Positions 17,202 through 25,869 of a stretch of 52,474 bases of DNA are shown in pieces. The position numbers and the translations under genes are program-made. How positions within the stretch are numbered: the stretch's first letter is position 1; each line of letters begins with the position of its first letter. Source of the stretch: Deltaproteobacteria bacterium (lineage in GTDB: Bacteria; Desulfobacterota; Desulfarculia; JACQYL01); the NCBI GenBank assembly GCA_016208165.1, contig JACQYL010000058.1, forward strand, positions 98,460 to 150,933, given 5' to 3'. The notes under the pieces are model-generated. The model ran no database searches. It was not told where the DNA came from and saw only the letters and a list, made by a program, of their open reading frames with translations.

Positions 17202-18992
17202 TCAATCCAGGGGGTAGCCTTCCTTCTCCACCACCACGGACGCAATATCTCTCCGGATGTTGATGCCGTTCACGGGCGGGTGGTCGAGGAGTCCGTCCAT
17301 TCCCTTCAACAGAGCGCTCAGCTTCTCGCCGGATTCCAGATACGCCAGCGCCTCTTTTGAACGGGCGGCCATCCCCGGAATCTGCTCATCCACATACGAC
17401 TGCACCATGTGCACGTAAAATCGAGCCTTTTCCACCCCCAGCCGGTCCAAAACCTTCCGGGCCCGCAACAGGCCGGACTCCATGACGAACGTTTCGATGA
17501 TCATATCCGCCAGTCGGGTGAGGAGTTCCTGATCCTCAGCCGTCTGTCTTCCGAGTTTTTCGACCGCTGCGGAAGCCGTCAGGCGAATCAGTTCCTTGCA
17601 CCCCCAAATCCATCGCTCCTGGAGGCCCAAAGGATCGCTTTCAGAGAAAGCCTCGGGAAAGGAAGACGCTCCGATTTTTTCCAGGATCTGTTCCACGCGG
17701 TCGATCAGGGGCAGCTTTTCAGCGGCGGCGCGTTTCAAGGTATCGCCGGCGATCAGGAGCCGGTTGATCTCGTTGGTGCCCTCGAAAATCCGATTGATGC
17801 GAGCGTCGCGGTAGTAACGATCCGCCGGATACTCGGCCACATAGCCGTAACCGCCATGGATTTGAACGCACTCGTCCACAATGAAATCAAGGGCCTCCGT
17901 GCAGTACACCTTGTTGATGGCGCACTCGACCACATACTCCCGTATCGCGGCCGCCGTGGCTTTGGCGTAGTTGTCCACCGAAGTGTCCATGGTTTCCAGC
18001 GAGGCGTCGATCAGGCCCGCGGCGCGATAGACGGCGGATTCGCCCATGTACAGTCGGGTGGCCATGCGCGCCAGTTTCTCCCGGATGGCTCCGAAATCGC
18101 TGATGGGGACTTTGAATTGAACGCGTGATTTGGCATAGCCGACGGCGGACTTGAGGGCGATCTTGCACGCGCCGATGGCCGAGGCCCCCAGCTTGAAACG
18201 TCCGATGTTGAGGACGTTGAGCGCCACCACGTGTCCCTTTCCCGGCTCGTGGAGCAAATTGTCGACAGGGACCCGGACGTCCTCCAGAACGACGGTGGTG
18301 GTGCTGCTCCCCTTGATCCCCATCTTCACCTCTTCCGCGCCCGTCTGAACTCCTGAAAGGGATCGTTCCACGATGAACGCCGAAAAGCCCGAGCCTTCCA
18401 GGTTGGCGAAAACGATGAAGGAATCGGCCCACCCGGCGTTCGTGATGAACACCTTTTCGCCGTTCAGAACATAATGGGTCCCTTCCGCACTCAAGACCGC
18501 CTTGGTGCGGCACCCCCCTATGGCGTCGGAGCCGGCGCCGGATTCGGTGAGAGCGAAAGCGCCTATGGCGGCGCCCGACGCCAGATCCGGAAGGTACTTG
18601 TCTTTTTGCTCATCGTTTCCGAAAAACACGATGGGCAGAGACCCGATACCCGTGGCGCCCCCCAAAATCACGGAAAACGTGCCGGTGGACCCCAGTTCCT
18701 CCGCCACCACGACACTCGAGATCTTGTCCAGCCCGAGGCCGCCGAATGCCTCAGGTACGTCAATCGCCAGAAGCCCCAGCTCTCCCGCCTGATGCAAAAG
18801 GTCGATGATCAATGTTTCGTCTTTGGCATCGATTCGGTCCAGGCGAGGAATCACCTCTTTATGGGCGAAATCCCGGGACGTTTTGCGGATCATTCGGTGC
18901 TCGTCGGTGAGATCTTCGGGAATAAAGCAATGTTCGGGCAGGCTTTCCTTGAACAAGAATTCGATTCCCTTTGGAATGCGGTCGTGGGTCAT
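17202..18992 (-). CDS. Acyl-CoA dehydrogenase, long-chain type
   Basis: This FAD enzyme makes the trans-2,3 double bond in acyl-CoA and passes electrons to ETF in the cytoplasm. The N-terminal helical domain (residues about 30-145) is followed by the signature ALTESGAGSD (147-156) and the beta domain. The C-terminal helical domain contains QIHGGYGY and the catalytic base region RIFEGTNEINR with Glu404. At 596 residues it is longer than short- and medium-chain enzymes (about 380) and resembles the Bacillus FadE/VLCAD-like group with an extra C-terminal helical domain (about 430-596). A Shine-Dalgarno AAGGGAG precedes the ATG and a good promoter lies 49-76 bp upstream. It is divergent from the Liv/ligase operon, suggesting a joint role in acid breakdown. 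Chain-length preference cannot be read from the sequence. Confidence 0.93.
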   Translation of the reverse strand: MTHDRIPKGIEFLFKESLPEHCFIPEDLTDEHRMIRKTSRDFAHKEVIPRLDRIDAKDETLIIDLLHQAGELGLLAIDVPEAFGGLGLDKISSVVVAEELGSTGTFSVILGGATGIGSLPIVFFGNDEQKDKYLPDLASGAAIGAFALTESGAGSDAIGGCRTKAVLSAEGTHYVLNGEKVFITNAGWADSFIVFANLEGSGFSAFIVERSLSGVQTGAEEVKMGIKGSSTTTVVLEDVRVPVDNLLHEPGKGHVVALNVLNIGRFKLGASAIGACKIALKSAVGYAKSRVQFKVPISDFGAIREKLARMATRLYMGESAVYRAAGLIDASLETMDTSVDNYAKATAAAIREYVVECAINKVYCTEALDFIVDECVQIHGGYGYVAEYPADRYYRDARINRIFEGTNEINRLLIAGDTLKRAAAEKLPLIDRVEQILEKIGASSFPEAFSESDPLGLQERWIWGCKELIRLTASAAVEKLGRQTAEDQELLTRLADMIIETFVMESGLLRARKVLDRLGVEKARFYVHMVQSYVDEQIPGMAARSKEALAYLESGEKLSALLKGMDGLLDHPPVNGINIRRDIASVVVEKEGYPLD

Positions 18993-19040
18993 TGTTGCTC
19001 CCTTGCGTAGATATGCGTGTTATGGACGGTAAGGAGTCTG

Positions 19041-19068
19041 ATTAGAACCGTTTGCCGATGGTTGTCAA
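19041..19068 (-). promoter_or_regulatory. Sigma-70 promoter of the acyl-CoA dehydrogenase gene
   Basis: On the minus strand a perfect TTGACA (19063-19068) is followed after 16 bp by TCTAAT (19041-19046, 5 of 6 matches). Transcription would begin about 40 nt upstream of the start codon. The palindromic repeat begins at the base next to the -35 box. Confidence 0.6.
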
Positions 19069-19096
19069 GTAGGGGCGTATCGCGATACGCCCTCAT
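19069..19096. repeat. Palindromic intergenic repeat, copy A
   Basis: The core GGGCGTATCG and its exact complement form a 20-bp perfect palindrome (19073-19092). The left flank reads GTAGGGGCG as in the other two copies at 32587 and 46283, while the right flank has mutated (CCCTCAT in place of CCCCTAC). Confidence 0.8.
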
Positions 19097-19222
19097 CATC
19101 GCACGACCAACATTCAAAAAGAGGGCTGGAAATTGGACTCGGTGCAAAACGTGTTGCCGGGGAAGTGGGGTCCGACTCCGCGACGAGCACGACGCAACCT
19201 GCACACCTAGCAAATTAATCAT

Positions 19223-19241
19223 GTATAACAATATGTTACAC
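19223..19241. promoter_or_regulatory. Candidate operator dyad
   Basis: GTaTAACA and TGTTAcAC are mirrored around a central ATA, giving seven paired positions on each side of which only one is broken. The size and symmetry suit a TetR- or GntR-type dimer. It lies in the intergenic region between two divergent genes, 225 bp before the liv operon. No regulator gene is present in the window, so the partner is unknown. Confidence 0.35.
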
Positions 19242-19465
19242 GTACGTCTCGAACACTGTAGAAAAAAATTGTATACAGGGCGGCGTTTTCGTGTATAAAA
19301 GATTTGTGACAGATGATAGAAACGGGTTCCCACAGCTTCTCAATTTTCCGAACGACTAATCATCACCCTCCTAAAAAACGCCAGTGGGAAGTTGGTGAGC
19401 AGCTCAACGGTTGTCGCAGCTTCCTTCTTTAACGATTGAACCTTTTAGCTTCGGGAGGCAATGAC

Positions 19466-20746
19466 ATGAAGGCACGTGCGCTTGGCTACCTAGTGGCGAT
19501 CCTCGTGGGAGTTTTGGTTGTTTGTCCAACCGGAAAACTGTACGCCGCCGAAAGTATCGTCATCGGCGTGCCGACCTCCCTCACGTTTCTAGAGGGCGAA
19601 GAGAGTCTAAACTGCGTCCGACTGGCCGTGGATGAAATCAACGCGCAGGGCGGCGTACAAGTCGGCGACAAGAAAATGCCGCTGGAAATAGAATCCATTG
19701 ACATACGCGACGCGGCTCCGGGGGTTCCCGTGCCCGAGGCGTTGTTGGGAATCGAAAAAATCATTCTCGAGAAGAAAGTCAATGCCCTCGTGGTGGGGCC
19801 GTTTCGATCCGAAGCCCTTCTGGCGGCCATGGACATCATCGCCAAATACAAAGTGCCCATGTTGGGCACCATCGCCGTGGCGCCCACTTCAGAAGCCAAG
19901 CTCATGGAAAACCCCGAAAAATACAAATATATTTTCCGCACTTGTCTGAACGGCAAGTATCTGGTGGGGTATCTCATCGGCGGCATGAAGTTCCTGAACC
20001 AGGAGTTCGGTTTCAACAAGGTGTTTGTCATGAACCAGGACGTGGCTTGGGCTCGAGGTGTGGCGAAGGCCATGATCGACAACTTTTTCCAGAAGACCGG
20101 ATGGACCGTGCTGGGTCAGGAGATCTATCCCACCGGGTCTTCCGATTTCTCGGCCGGTCTCATGAAGGTAAGAGCAACAGGAGCCCAGGTCATTTTGAAC
20201 ATTTTCGACATGCCGCAAAGCGGCATCCTGGTAAAACAGTGGAAAAGCATGAAGGTTCCCGCCATCATAGCCGGCTTCAATTCCCCGCTGGCCGGTCCGG
20301 GCGCCTGGAAGACCTTCGACGGACAAATCGGCGGCGCGTTGAACTCCATCTTCGAGATCGGCAACATCCCGACCGAAAAATACGCCCCGGCTAAGGATTT
20401 CTACTACGCGTACGAGAAGAAGTACGGCAAGCCCATCGAGGCCGGTCATGGTCCCGCTCCCTCCTACGAGTCCGTATACCTCCTGGCGGAGGCTATAACG
20501 AGGGCGGGGTCCCTGGACCCGGACAAGATCGTGGAGGCGCTCAAGGCGACGGACAGACAGGGTGTCATGGGCAGGATCAAATTCAGCGAGTCCAATCAGG
20601 TCCTTTATGGAGCCGATCCGCAAGCCGAGGCCTTGGGCTGTGTCTATCAATGGACCGAGGACGGAAAGCGAGTTATCGTATATCCCCCGTCCCTTGAAGA
20701 GGGAAAAATCGTACTACCCTCCTTCGTAACGCCGGCTAAACAGTAA
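19466..20746 (+). CDS. Liv-type ABC transporter substrate-binding protein
   Basis: This is the periplasmic binding protein of a branched-chain amino acid/amide type (HAAT) importer. The start is the ATG preceded by GGGAGG; the frame extends 10 codons upstream without a ribosome site. A signal peptide (about 30 residues, ending near LYA) leads into SIVIGVPTSLTFLEGEE, the first strand of a type I periplasmic-binding fold. The usual two-lobe pattern follows, including a VNALVVGPFRSEALLAAMD segment and a conserved YEKKYGKPIEAGHGPAPSYE segment. The length of 426 residues is slightly above LivK. The genes behind it encode the permeases, ATPases and an acyl-CoA ligase, so the ligand may be an aromatic or branched carboxylic acid and not leucine; this is inferred from context. 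Confidence 0.9.
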   Translation: MKARALGYLVAILVGVLVVCPTGKLYAAESIVIGVPTSLTFLEGEESLNCVRLAVDEINAQGGVQVGDKKMPLEIESIDIRDAAPGVPVPEALLGIEKIILEKKVNALVVGPFRSEALLAAMDIIAKYKVPMLGTIAVAPTSEAKLMENPEKYKYIFRTCLNGKYLVGYLIGGMKFLNQEFGFNKVFVMNQDVAWARGVAKAMIDNFFQKTGWTVLGQEIYPTGSSDFSAGLMKVRATGAQVILNIFDMPQSGILVKQWKSMKVPAIIAGFNSPLAGPGAWKTFDGQIGGALNSIFEIGNIPTEKYAPAKDFYYAYEKKYGKPIEAGHGPAPSYESVYLLAEAITRAGSLDPDKIVEALKATDRQGVMGRIKFSESNQVLYGADPQAEALGCVYQWTEDGKRVIVYPPSLEEGKIVLPSFVTPAKQ

Positions 20747-20816
20747 ACCGTTCGATCGGTCACCCCGTCTCCTCCCGATCCAGGGAGGATTCGGGGCTGC
20801 TACAGGGGCTTGATTC

Positions 20817-21689
20817 TTGCTCGTCGGAACTCTCGTCTACGGCTTTATAAACAGCGTCATTCTGGCCCTGATTGCCCTGGGTTTTAACCTCACCTTCGGT
20901 ATCAGCGGCGTCGCCAACTTTTCTTACGGCGCCTTGTACGTGCTCGCCGGATACCTGGTTTGGATTTTCATCAACCTGGTCTCCCTTCCCTACCTGGTGA
21001 GTGTTGCGTTATCGATCCTTGCCACAGCGTTGGTCGGAGCCCTGACGTACAGGTTCGTACTCCTACGGCTCCGAGGCATGGTCGTGTCCGAGGTGATCGC
21101 CACCTTCGCCATCGGACTGACCATACTCGAAACGTTCCGATACCTGGGGTTTATCGGCTTTCAGTACACGCTCCCGGTTTTTTCATCAGAGAGCATCGAG
21201 TTCCTAGGCGTGTACGTGGATTATCAGCGGCTCGGCATTGTGGGCATCGGCCTGCTTCTGGCCGCTTTTCTTTATGTGTTCACTCATCATACGAAAACCG
21301 GGCTGGCTTTTCGAGGGATTGCCCAGGAGGAGCAGACCGCTCTGTCCCTCGGCATCCACTCCGACTGGGTGGCCACGTTGAGCGTGGCCTTTGGAGCGGG
21401 TCTATCGGCCGTAGCGGCCGTGACCATCCTCCCGCTGGGAACCATCTCGGTGGAGGGCGGCTACGACGTTCTGGTAAACGCCCTTGCCGTATGCATCGTA
21501 GGAGGACTCGGAAGCACCGTTGGAGTGGTGGTGGCAAGCTTCCTCATCGGGTACGCTCAGATGTTCACCTCCACCTATCTTGGGGCGAGTTGGGTAATGA
21601 TTGTCAGTCTTGTGGCGATTCTCATCATCCTGGTGGCCAAGCCTTCCGGACTGTTCGGCAAGCAAAAAGAACTGGAAGAAAGGATCTGA
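20817..21689 (+). CDS. livH: Liv-type ABC transporter permease (LivH family)
   Basis: The 290-residue protein is a multi-span inner-membrane permease. It begins LVGTLVYGFINSVILALIAL followed by GFNLTFGISGVANFSYGALY, the standard LivH N-terminus. The conserved cytoplasmic loop GLAFRGIAQEEQTALSLGI, which contacts the ATPase subunits, lies in the middle, and the C-terminus ends KPSGLFGKQKELEERI. The start is a TTG, the only codon that fits the family's N-terminus; upstream only the weak AGGGG motif can serve as ribosome site. It follows the binding-protein gene by 70 bp and precedes livM by 7 bp. Confidence 0.9.
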   Translation: MLVGTLVYGFINSVILALIALGFNLTFGISGVANFSYGALYVLAGYLVWIFINLVSLPYLVSVALSILATALVGALTYRFVLLRLRGMVVSEVIATFAIGLTILETFRYLGFIGFQYTLPVFSSESIEFLGVYVDYQRLGIVGIGLLLAAFLYVFTHHTKTGLAFRGIAQEEQTALSLGIHSDWVATLSVAFGAGLSAVAAVTILPLGTISVEGGYDVLVNALAVCIVGGLGSTVGVVVASFLIGYAQMFTSTYLGASWVMIVSLVAILIILVAKPSGLFGKQKELEERI

Positions 21690-21696
21690 GGCAGGC

Positions 21697-22695
21697 ATGG
21701 GACTGCGCAAGGAACGGATAGATCGGGGCATCAAGGCGCGCAGCGAGGATATCTTCGCCGTGACTTCCTACAGGGAGATGCTCTACCTGATCGCCCCCCG
21801 CGCCGTGCCCATTCTTGCAGCCATCGTCTTGTCCCTGATTGCCCCCCCTTACTGGCAGAGAGTGCTCATCTCCGCATCCGTTTTCGGCATCCTGGCTTTG
21901 AGTTGGGATTTCCTGCAACGCTGCGGCATGGTGTCCCTGGGGCAGGCCCTCTTTTTCGGAGCGGGCGCGTACGTGTCCGGATACCTGAATCATTCCCTCG
22001 GATGGAGTCCGGTCATTACGGTCCCCCTCGGCGCCGTCCTCGGCGGGGCGTTCTGTACGTTGCTGCTGGTCCCGGTACTCAGGCTTCGGGGCATCTATTT
22101 CTCCATGGTGACCCTGGTGTTGCCCCTGATGTTCGAACGCATCATCGAGGCCACCAAGATTCTGGGAGGCACGGAAGGCATCAGCGGCCTGGATCCGTTT
22201 CCCAATTCTTGGGTTGAACTGTATCTTCCGCTGATCGCCGTGTGGGTTGCCCTGTTCGGACTGCGCCGCCTGATGGGTTCCGATTACGGGCTCGTGCTCT
22301 CGGGCATCAATGACAACGACCGGTCCGTCATCAGTTCCGGCATAAACATTTATGTGTTGAAAGCCCAGGCTCTCTTCATCGGAGCCTCCATGAGCGCGTT
22401 CGCCGGGGGAATCATGACCCACATCTATATGTTTGTGGGCATGCCGGTGTTTGCCCTGGACTATTCGATCCTCCCCATTGCGTCCGCCGTGGTGGGCGGC
22501 ATGGGCACTTTTGCCGGGCCGATGCTAGGTTCTTTTATCCTTGTGCCCCTGTCCGAACTGCTTCGGGGCATAGGAGGACTTCGCATCATCGTCTACTCCC
22601 TGTCTTTAGTGGTGTTTATTGTGGCGCTGCCTGAAGGCATATTCCATTACCTCCAGAGGAAGTACTCCCAATTCGAACGATGGAAAGAGCTTTAG
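21697..22695 (+). CDS. livM: Liv-type ABC transporter permease (LivM family)
   Basis: This is the second permease of the importer, with the LivM pattern: a charged N-terminal extension of about 35 residues, then hydrophobic segments, the motif GMVSLGQALFFGAGAYVSGY, the coupling loop GSDYGLVLSGINDNDRSVI, and GLRIIVYSLSLVVFIVALPE near the end. The start at MGLRKERI was preferred because the longer frame would overlap livH by about 90 bp. The protein has 332 residues, normal for LivM. Its 3' end overlaps the next gene by 16 bp, so the two are translated together. Confidence 0.9.
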   Translation: MGLRKERIDRGIKARSEDIFAVTSYREMLYLIAPRAVPILAAIVLSLIAPPYWQRVLISASVFGILALSWDFLQRCGMVSLGQALFFGAGAYVSGYLNHSLGWSPVITVPLGAVLGGAFCTLLLVPVLRLRGIYFSMVTLVLPLMFERIIEATKILGGTEGISGLDPFPNSWVELYLPLIAVWVALFGLRRLMGSDYGLVLSGINDNDRSVISSGINIYVLKAQALFIGASMSAFAGGIMTHIYMFVGMPVFALDYSILPIASAVVGGMGTFAGPMLGSFILVPLSELLRGIGGLRIIVYSLSLVVFIVALPEGIFHYLQRKYSQFERWKEL

Positions 22696-23456
22696 CCGAA
22701 AAAGACCATACCCTTCTATCGGTATCCGGACTCACCAAAAGATTCGGTGGGGTCACAGCCATCGATTCGGTGAGTTTCGACCTCCAGGAAGGCCGCCTTC
22801 TCGGGATCATCGGTCCCAACGGCTCCGGGAAAACGACCCTGGTGAATCTGATCACCGGATTCGTGAAACCGGATTCGGGCCGGGTCGTATTCCAAGGCGC
22901 GGATATTACGCGAATGTCGCCCAGCAAGAGGGCCCATGCCGGCATTGTCCGTACCTTCCAGATGGTGCGGCCCTTTTATCAGTTGCCCGCCTTCAAGAAT
23001 CTCGTCGTACCCCTCTACTCCCCTAGGGTGAAACGACTGGCCGGCGGAAAATATGGAGACCGGGACGCCGTTGCCAAGGACATCCTGGAGGAAGTCGGAT
23101 TCGAGCGGGATTCCGACGTTATCAACAAAGCCGCCAAAGTGCTGCCCCACGGCTATTTGAAACGCCTCGAACTGGGCAAGTGCCTGGCTATGCGGGCGGA
23201 TCTCGTCATTCTCGATGAACTGTTTTCCGGGCTTAGCATGGCGGAAGTGGCTTCCATCCTTCCGATCATCGAGAAACTTCGGGTCGATGGGAAAACCATC
23301 GTCATGATCGAACACCGCCTGCGCGAGCTGTTCCGCATCGCCGATAAGGTGATGGTGCTTAATTTCGGCCGAAAAATAGCGGAGGGACCGCCGCAGACGG
23401 TTATGGACAGCGAAGCCGTCAAGAAAGCCTACCTGGGTACGGAAACGGAGGGGTAA
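22680..23456 (+). CDS. livG: Liv-type ABC transporter ATPase (LivG family)
   Basis: This is one of the two ATPases of the importer, on the cytoplasmic face. The Walker A motif GPNGSGKT spans residues 45-52, and RTFQMVRPF is the LivG-type Q-loop. The signature loop reads LPHGYLKRLEL in place of the usual LSYGQQRRLEI or LSGGQ pattern. Walker B reads LVILDEL where DEP is usual, followed by the switch His in MIEHRLRELF. The degenerate signature suggests one weak ATP site in the LivG-LivF dimer; the other motifs are intact. Overlap with livM and a 4-bp gap to livF place it in the operon. Confidence 0.9.
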   Translation: MERALAEKDHTLLSVSGLTKRFGGVTAIDSVSFDLQEGRLLGIIGPNGSGKTTLVNLITGFVKPDSGRVVFQGADITRMSPSKRAHAGIVRTFQMVRPFYQLPAFKNLVVPLYSPRVKRLAGGKYGDRDAVAKDILEEVGFERDSDVINKAAKVLPHGYLKRLELGKCLAMRADLVILDELFSGLSMAEVASILPIIEKLRVDGKTIVMIEHRLRELFRIADKVMVLNFGRKIAEGPPQTVMDSEAVKKAYLGTETEG

Positions 23457-23460
23457 GTCC

Positions 23461-24207
23461 GTGCTGAAGATTCGGAACCTCATGGTTTTTTATGAAAACG
23501 CCCTCGCGATCAACGAATTCAGCATGGACGTAGATCAAGGTGAAATCGTGGGCGTGATCGGTTCCAACAGCGCGGGGAAAACGACGCTGATGAACACCAT
23601 CTCCGGCCTGATCATCGATATGAAAATCAAGGAACAGCGAAAGGGGGGCGAACGAATCACCCTGGTAGGAACGGTGTCTTTCAAAGGGGAAGACGTCACT
23701 CCAATGCCTCCTCACGAACGGGTGAAAAAGGGAATCGTGCTGTGCCGGGAACGTCATCCCATTTTCCGGGAAAGCGATGTGCACGAGAACTTGAAAATCG
23801 CCGGCTACCTCTGCAGCCGAAAGGAACGAGACCGCAACATCGATTCCGTTTTTGAACTGTTTCCCATTCTGGGTCCATTGAGACGCCGCAAGGCGGGGTT
23901 CATGAGCGGGGGCGAGCAGCAGATGCTGGCCATCGGAATGGCTCTCGTGGTCCGGCCTTCCCTGCTCCTGCTCGACGAACCGCTGCTGGGCCTGAGTCCT
24001 GCCATGCAAAACTCGCTGGTGGAATCCATAAAAAAAGTCAACGAGGCCTCAGGAGCTACCATTCTCATCACCGAGCAGTTCGCCCGACCCATATTGCCCA
24101 TGATCGATCGGGGCTACGTTATTGAAAACGGTATGCTCACGCTGAAAGGGACGGGAAAGGAACTGATGGACAATCCCGAAGTAAAATCAGCGTACTTTGG
24201 AGTGTAA
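23461..24207 (+). CDS. livF: Liv-type ABC transporter ATPase (LivF family)
   Basis: This is the second ATPase of the importer. Walker A reads GSNSAGKT (residues 34-41), the signature MSGGEQQM is canonical and Walker B is LLLLDEP, followed by LLGLSPAM and the switch-region ITEQF. The start is a GTG directly after the livG stop. An insertion of about 15 residues (IIDMKIKEQRKGGERITLVG) after the first helix makes it slightly longer than a standard LivF. It lies 13 bp before the acyl-CoA ligase gene. Confidence 0.9.
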   Translation: MLKIRNLMVFYENALAINEFSMDVDQGEIVGVIGSNSAGKTTLMNTISGLIIDMKIKEQRKGGERITLVGTVSFKGEDVTPMPPHERVKKGIVLCRERHPIFRESDVHENLKIAGYLCSRKERDRNIDSVFELFPILGPLRRRKAGFMSGGEQQMLAIGMALVVRPSLLLLDEPLLGLSPAMQNSLVESIKKVNEASGATILITEQFARPILPMIDRGYVIENGMLTLKGTGKELMDNPEVKSAYFGV

Positions 24208-24220
24208 GTAAAGGTATTTC

Positions 24221-25855
24221 ATGACAGCGCCGGAAAATCCGACCATCCTCGACGCATTTGAACAGTCCGTCCGGACGAACGCCCGGAAAACCGCCCTCAT
24301 CTATCTCGGCGCCACATACACGTACGAGCGGCTGGGTCATTACGTCCGGAGATTTGCCGGCGGACTGCAGGACCTTGGAGTGCGCCAAGGTCATAAGGTG
24401 ATCCTGTACGCGCCCAATTCCATCCAGTGGGTAGTGGCCTGGCTCGGCATCTTGAGGGCAGGAGCCGTTGCCGTTCCCATCACCCCCATTTACACGCCGT
24501 ACGATCTCGACTACATCGCCAATGACACCGGCGCCTTCGCCATTGTGTGCACGGATCGGAACTTCGGATACGTGAAACAGATCAAGCCTGACTCGAACAT
24601 CGAGCAGATCGTGATCACCCGAGTGGTGGACTTGCTCCCGTGGTACAAGAAGGCCGTGGGATGGCTGTTTGACAGGGCGCCTTCCGGAAACGTCGTTTCC
24701 GGTCGGGACACCCACTCGTTTCTGAACATCGTCAAGAAAGGCGGATCCGGCGCATCGCTTCCGGACGTGAAGCCGGAAGACACGGCCGAAATTCTGTACA
24801 CCGGCGGCACCACGAAATACCCCAAGGGAGTGCCGATCACCCACGACGCGTTCATGCAGGCATCTCTCGAACAACTGGCCGTTTGTGAGGGACTGTTCAA
24901 AAAAGAAGACAACGTTATCATGTGCGCCGCCCCCCTCTTTCATATACTGGGCCAGGCATGCGGCCTGGGAACGCTACTCGTGGGCGGAACGCTCATCGTG
25001 GCTCCGAAGGTCAACATAGACGGCATCCTCGACGCCATACAACGTTCCGGCGCCAAAACGTTCATCGGAGTACCCGCGCTGTACCGCATGATCCTCGAGC
25101 ATGATCGCTTGGACCAGTATGATCTGACCTCCCTCGAATACTGCTTCAGCGCAGGAGACGTGCTTCCCGCCGAAGTGGGAAAACGATGGCGGTCCACCCT
25201 CGACCGGCAGGTCTATCAGGGCTACGGGGCCACCGAAACCGTCGGAGGCGTGGCCATGTGCCCGACCGGAGTCGAAAACCCCTCGGGAGCCATGGGCCTG
25301 CCCCTTCCAAGCAAGAAAATCCTCATCGTGGATGCTGTGAGCCTCGATCGCGTGACTCCGGGCGACCCTGGGGAACTTCTGGTATCCTCGGACAAGATGG
25401 TGAGTTCCTACTGGAATAAGCCCGAGGAAACCCAATCGTCCTTCGTCCGTATCGGCGAACGCAATTGGTACCGTACGGGTGACATCGTCCGGCAGGATGA
25501 AAACGGATATCTGTACTTCGTGGATCGCACGGTGGACACCATCAAGCACAAAGGATATCGGGTAAGCGCCAGCGAAATCGAAGCGGTGCTCCAGGAGCAT
25601 CCGGCCGTGATCAGCTCGTGTGTGGTGGGCATACCGGACGAAAAGCTCGGCGAACGCATAAAAGCGTTTGTGGTTTTGAAAAAAGACATAAAAGGAATAA
25701 CGGGTTACGACCTTATGAAATGGACCCGGCAACGACTACCTTCCTACAAAGTACCTCAATACATCGAGTTCAGGGACATGCTTCCCAAGTCCAAAGTAGG
25801 AAAACTGCTCCGGCGCGAGATCCGCAGCGAAGAACAGAAGCGCCTGACCGTGTAA
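24221..25855 (+). CDS. AMP-forming acyl-CoA ligase
   Basis: The 544-residue protein belongs to the ANL superfamily and forms an acyl-adenylate, then an acyl-CoA, in the cytoplasm. The P-loop ILYTGGTTKYPKGVP lies at about residues 191-205, the core motif GYGATETVGG and the hinge region WYRTGDIVRQDENGYLYFVD follow, and the C-terminal domain carries the catalytic Lys in the segment SKVGKLLRR. It groups with medium/long-chain or aromatic acid ligases; the substrate cannot be set from motifs. The gene follows livF by 13 bp, so it is co-transcribed with the importer. That arrangement suggests activation of the imported acid as soon as it enters the cell. The Shine-Dalgarno site is AAAGG. Confidence 0.92.
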   Translation: MTAPENPTILDAFEQSVRTNARKTALIYLGATYTYERLGHYVRRFAGGLQDLGVRQGHKVILYAPNSIQWVVAWLGILRAGAVAVPITPIYTPYDLDYIANDTGAFAIVCTDRNFGYVKQIKPDSNIEQIVITRVVDLLPWYKKAVGWLFDRAPSGNVVSGRDTHSFLNIVKKGGSGASLPDVKPEDTAEILYTGGTTKYPKGVPITHDAFMQASLEQLAVCEGLFKKEDNVIMCAAPLFHILGQACGLGTLLVGGTLIVAPKVNIDGILDAIQRSGAKTFIGVPALYRMILEHDRLDQYDLTSLEYCFSAGDVLPAEVGKRWRSTLDRQVYQGYGATETVGGVAMCPTGVENPSGAMGLPLPSKKILIVDAVSLDRVTPGDPGELLVSSDKMVSSYWNKPEETQSSFVRIGERNWYRTGDIVRQDENGYLYFVDRTVDTIKHKGYRVSASEIEAVLQEHPAVISSCVVGIPDEKLGERIKAFVVLKKDIKGITGYDLMKWTRQRLPSYKVPQYIEFRDMLPKSKVGKLLRREIRSEEQKRLTV

Positions 25856-25869
25856 ATACGGAGGGACAC

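Larger units (their letters stand above)
18993..19465. other. Divergent control region between acyl-CoA dehydrogenase and liv operon
   Basis: The region contains the promoter of the dehydrogenase gene, a palindromic repeat and a dyad that may be an operator, all listed separately. AT-rich DNA at 19255-19310 (TATAAA at 19295 among others) probably holds the liv promoter, but no hexamer pair has good spacing. No coding sequence is supported. Confidence 0.6.

Noticed and set aside
22716-23483. Minus-strand frame of 255 codons opposite livG
   Set aside because: It mirrors the conserved livG frame, has no ribosome site and no domain.
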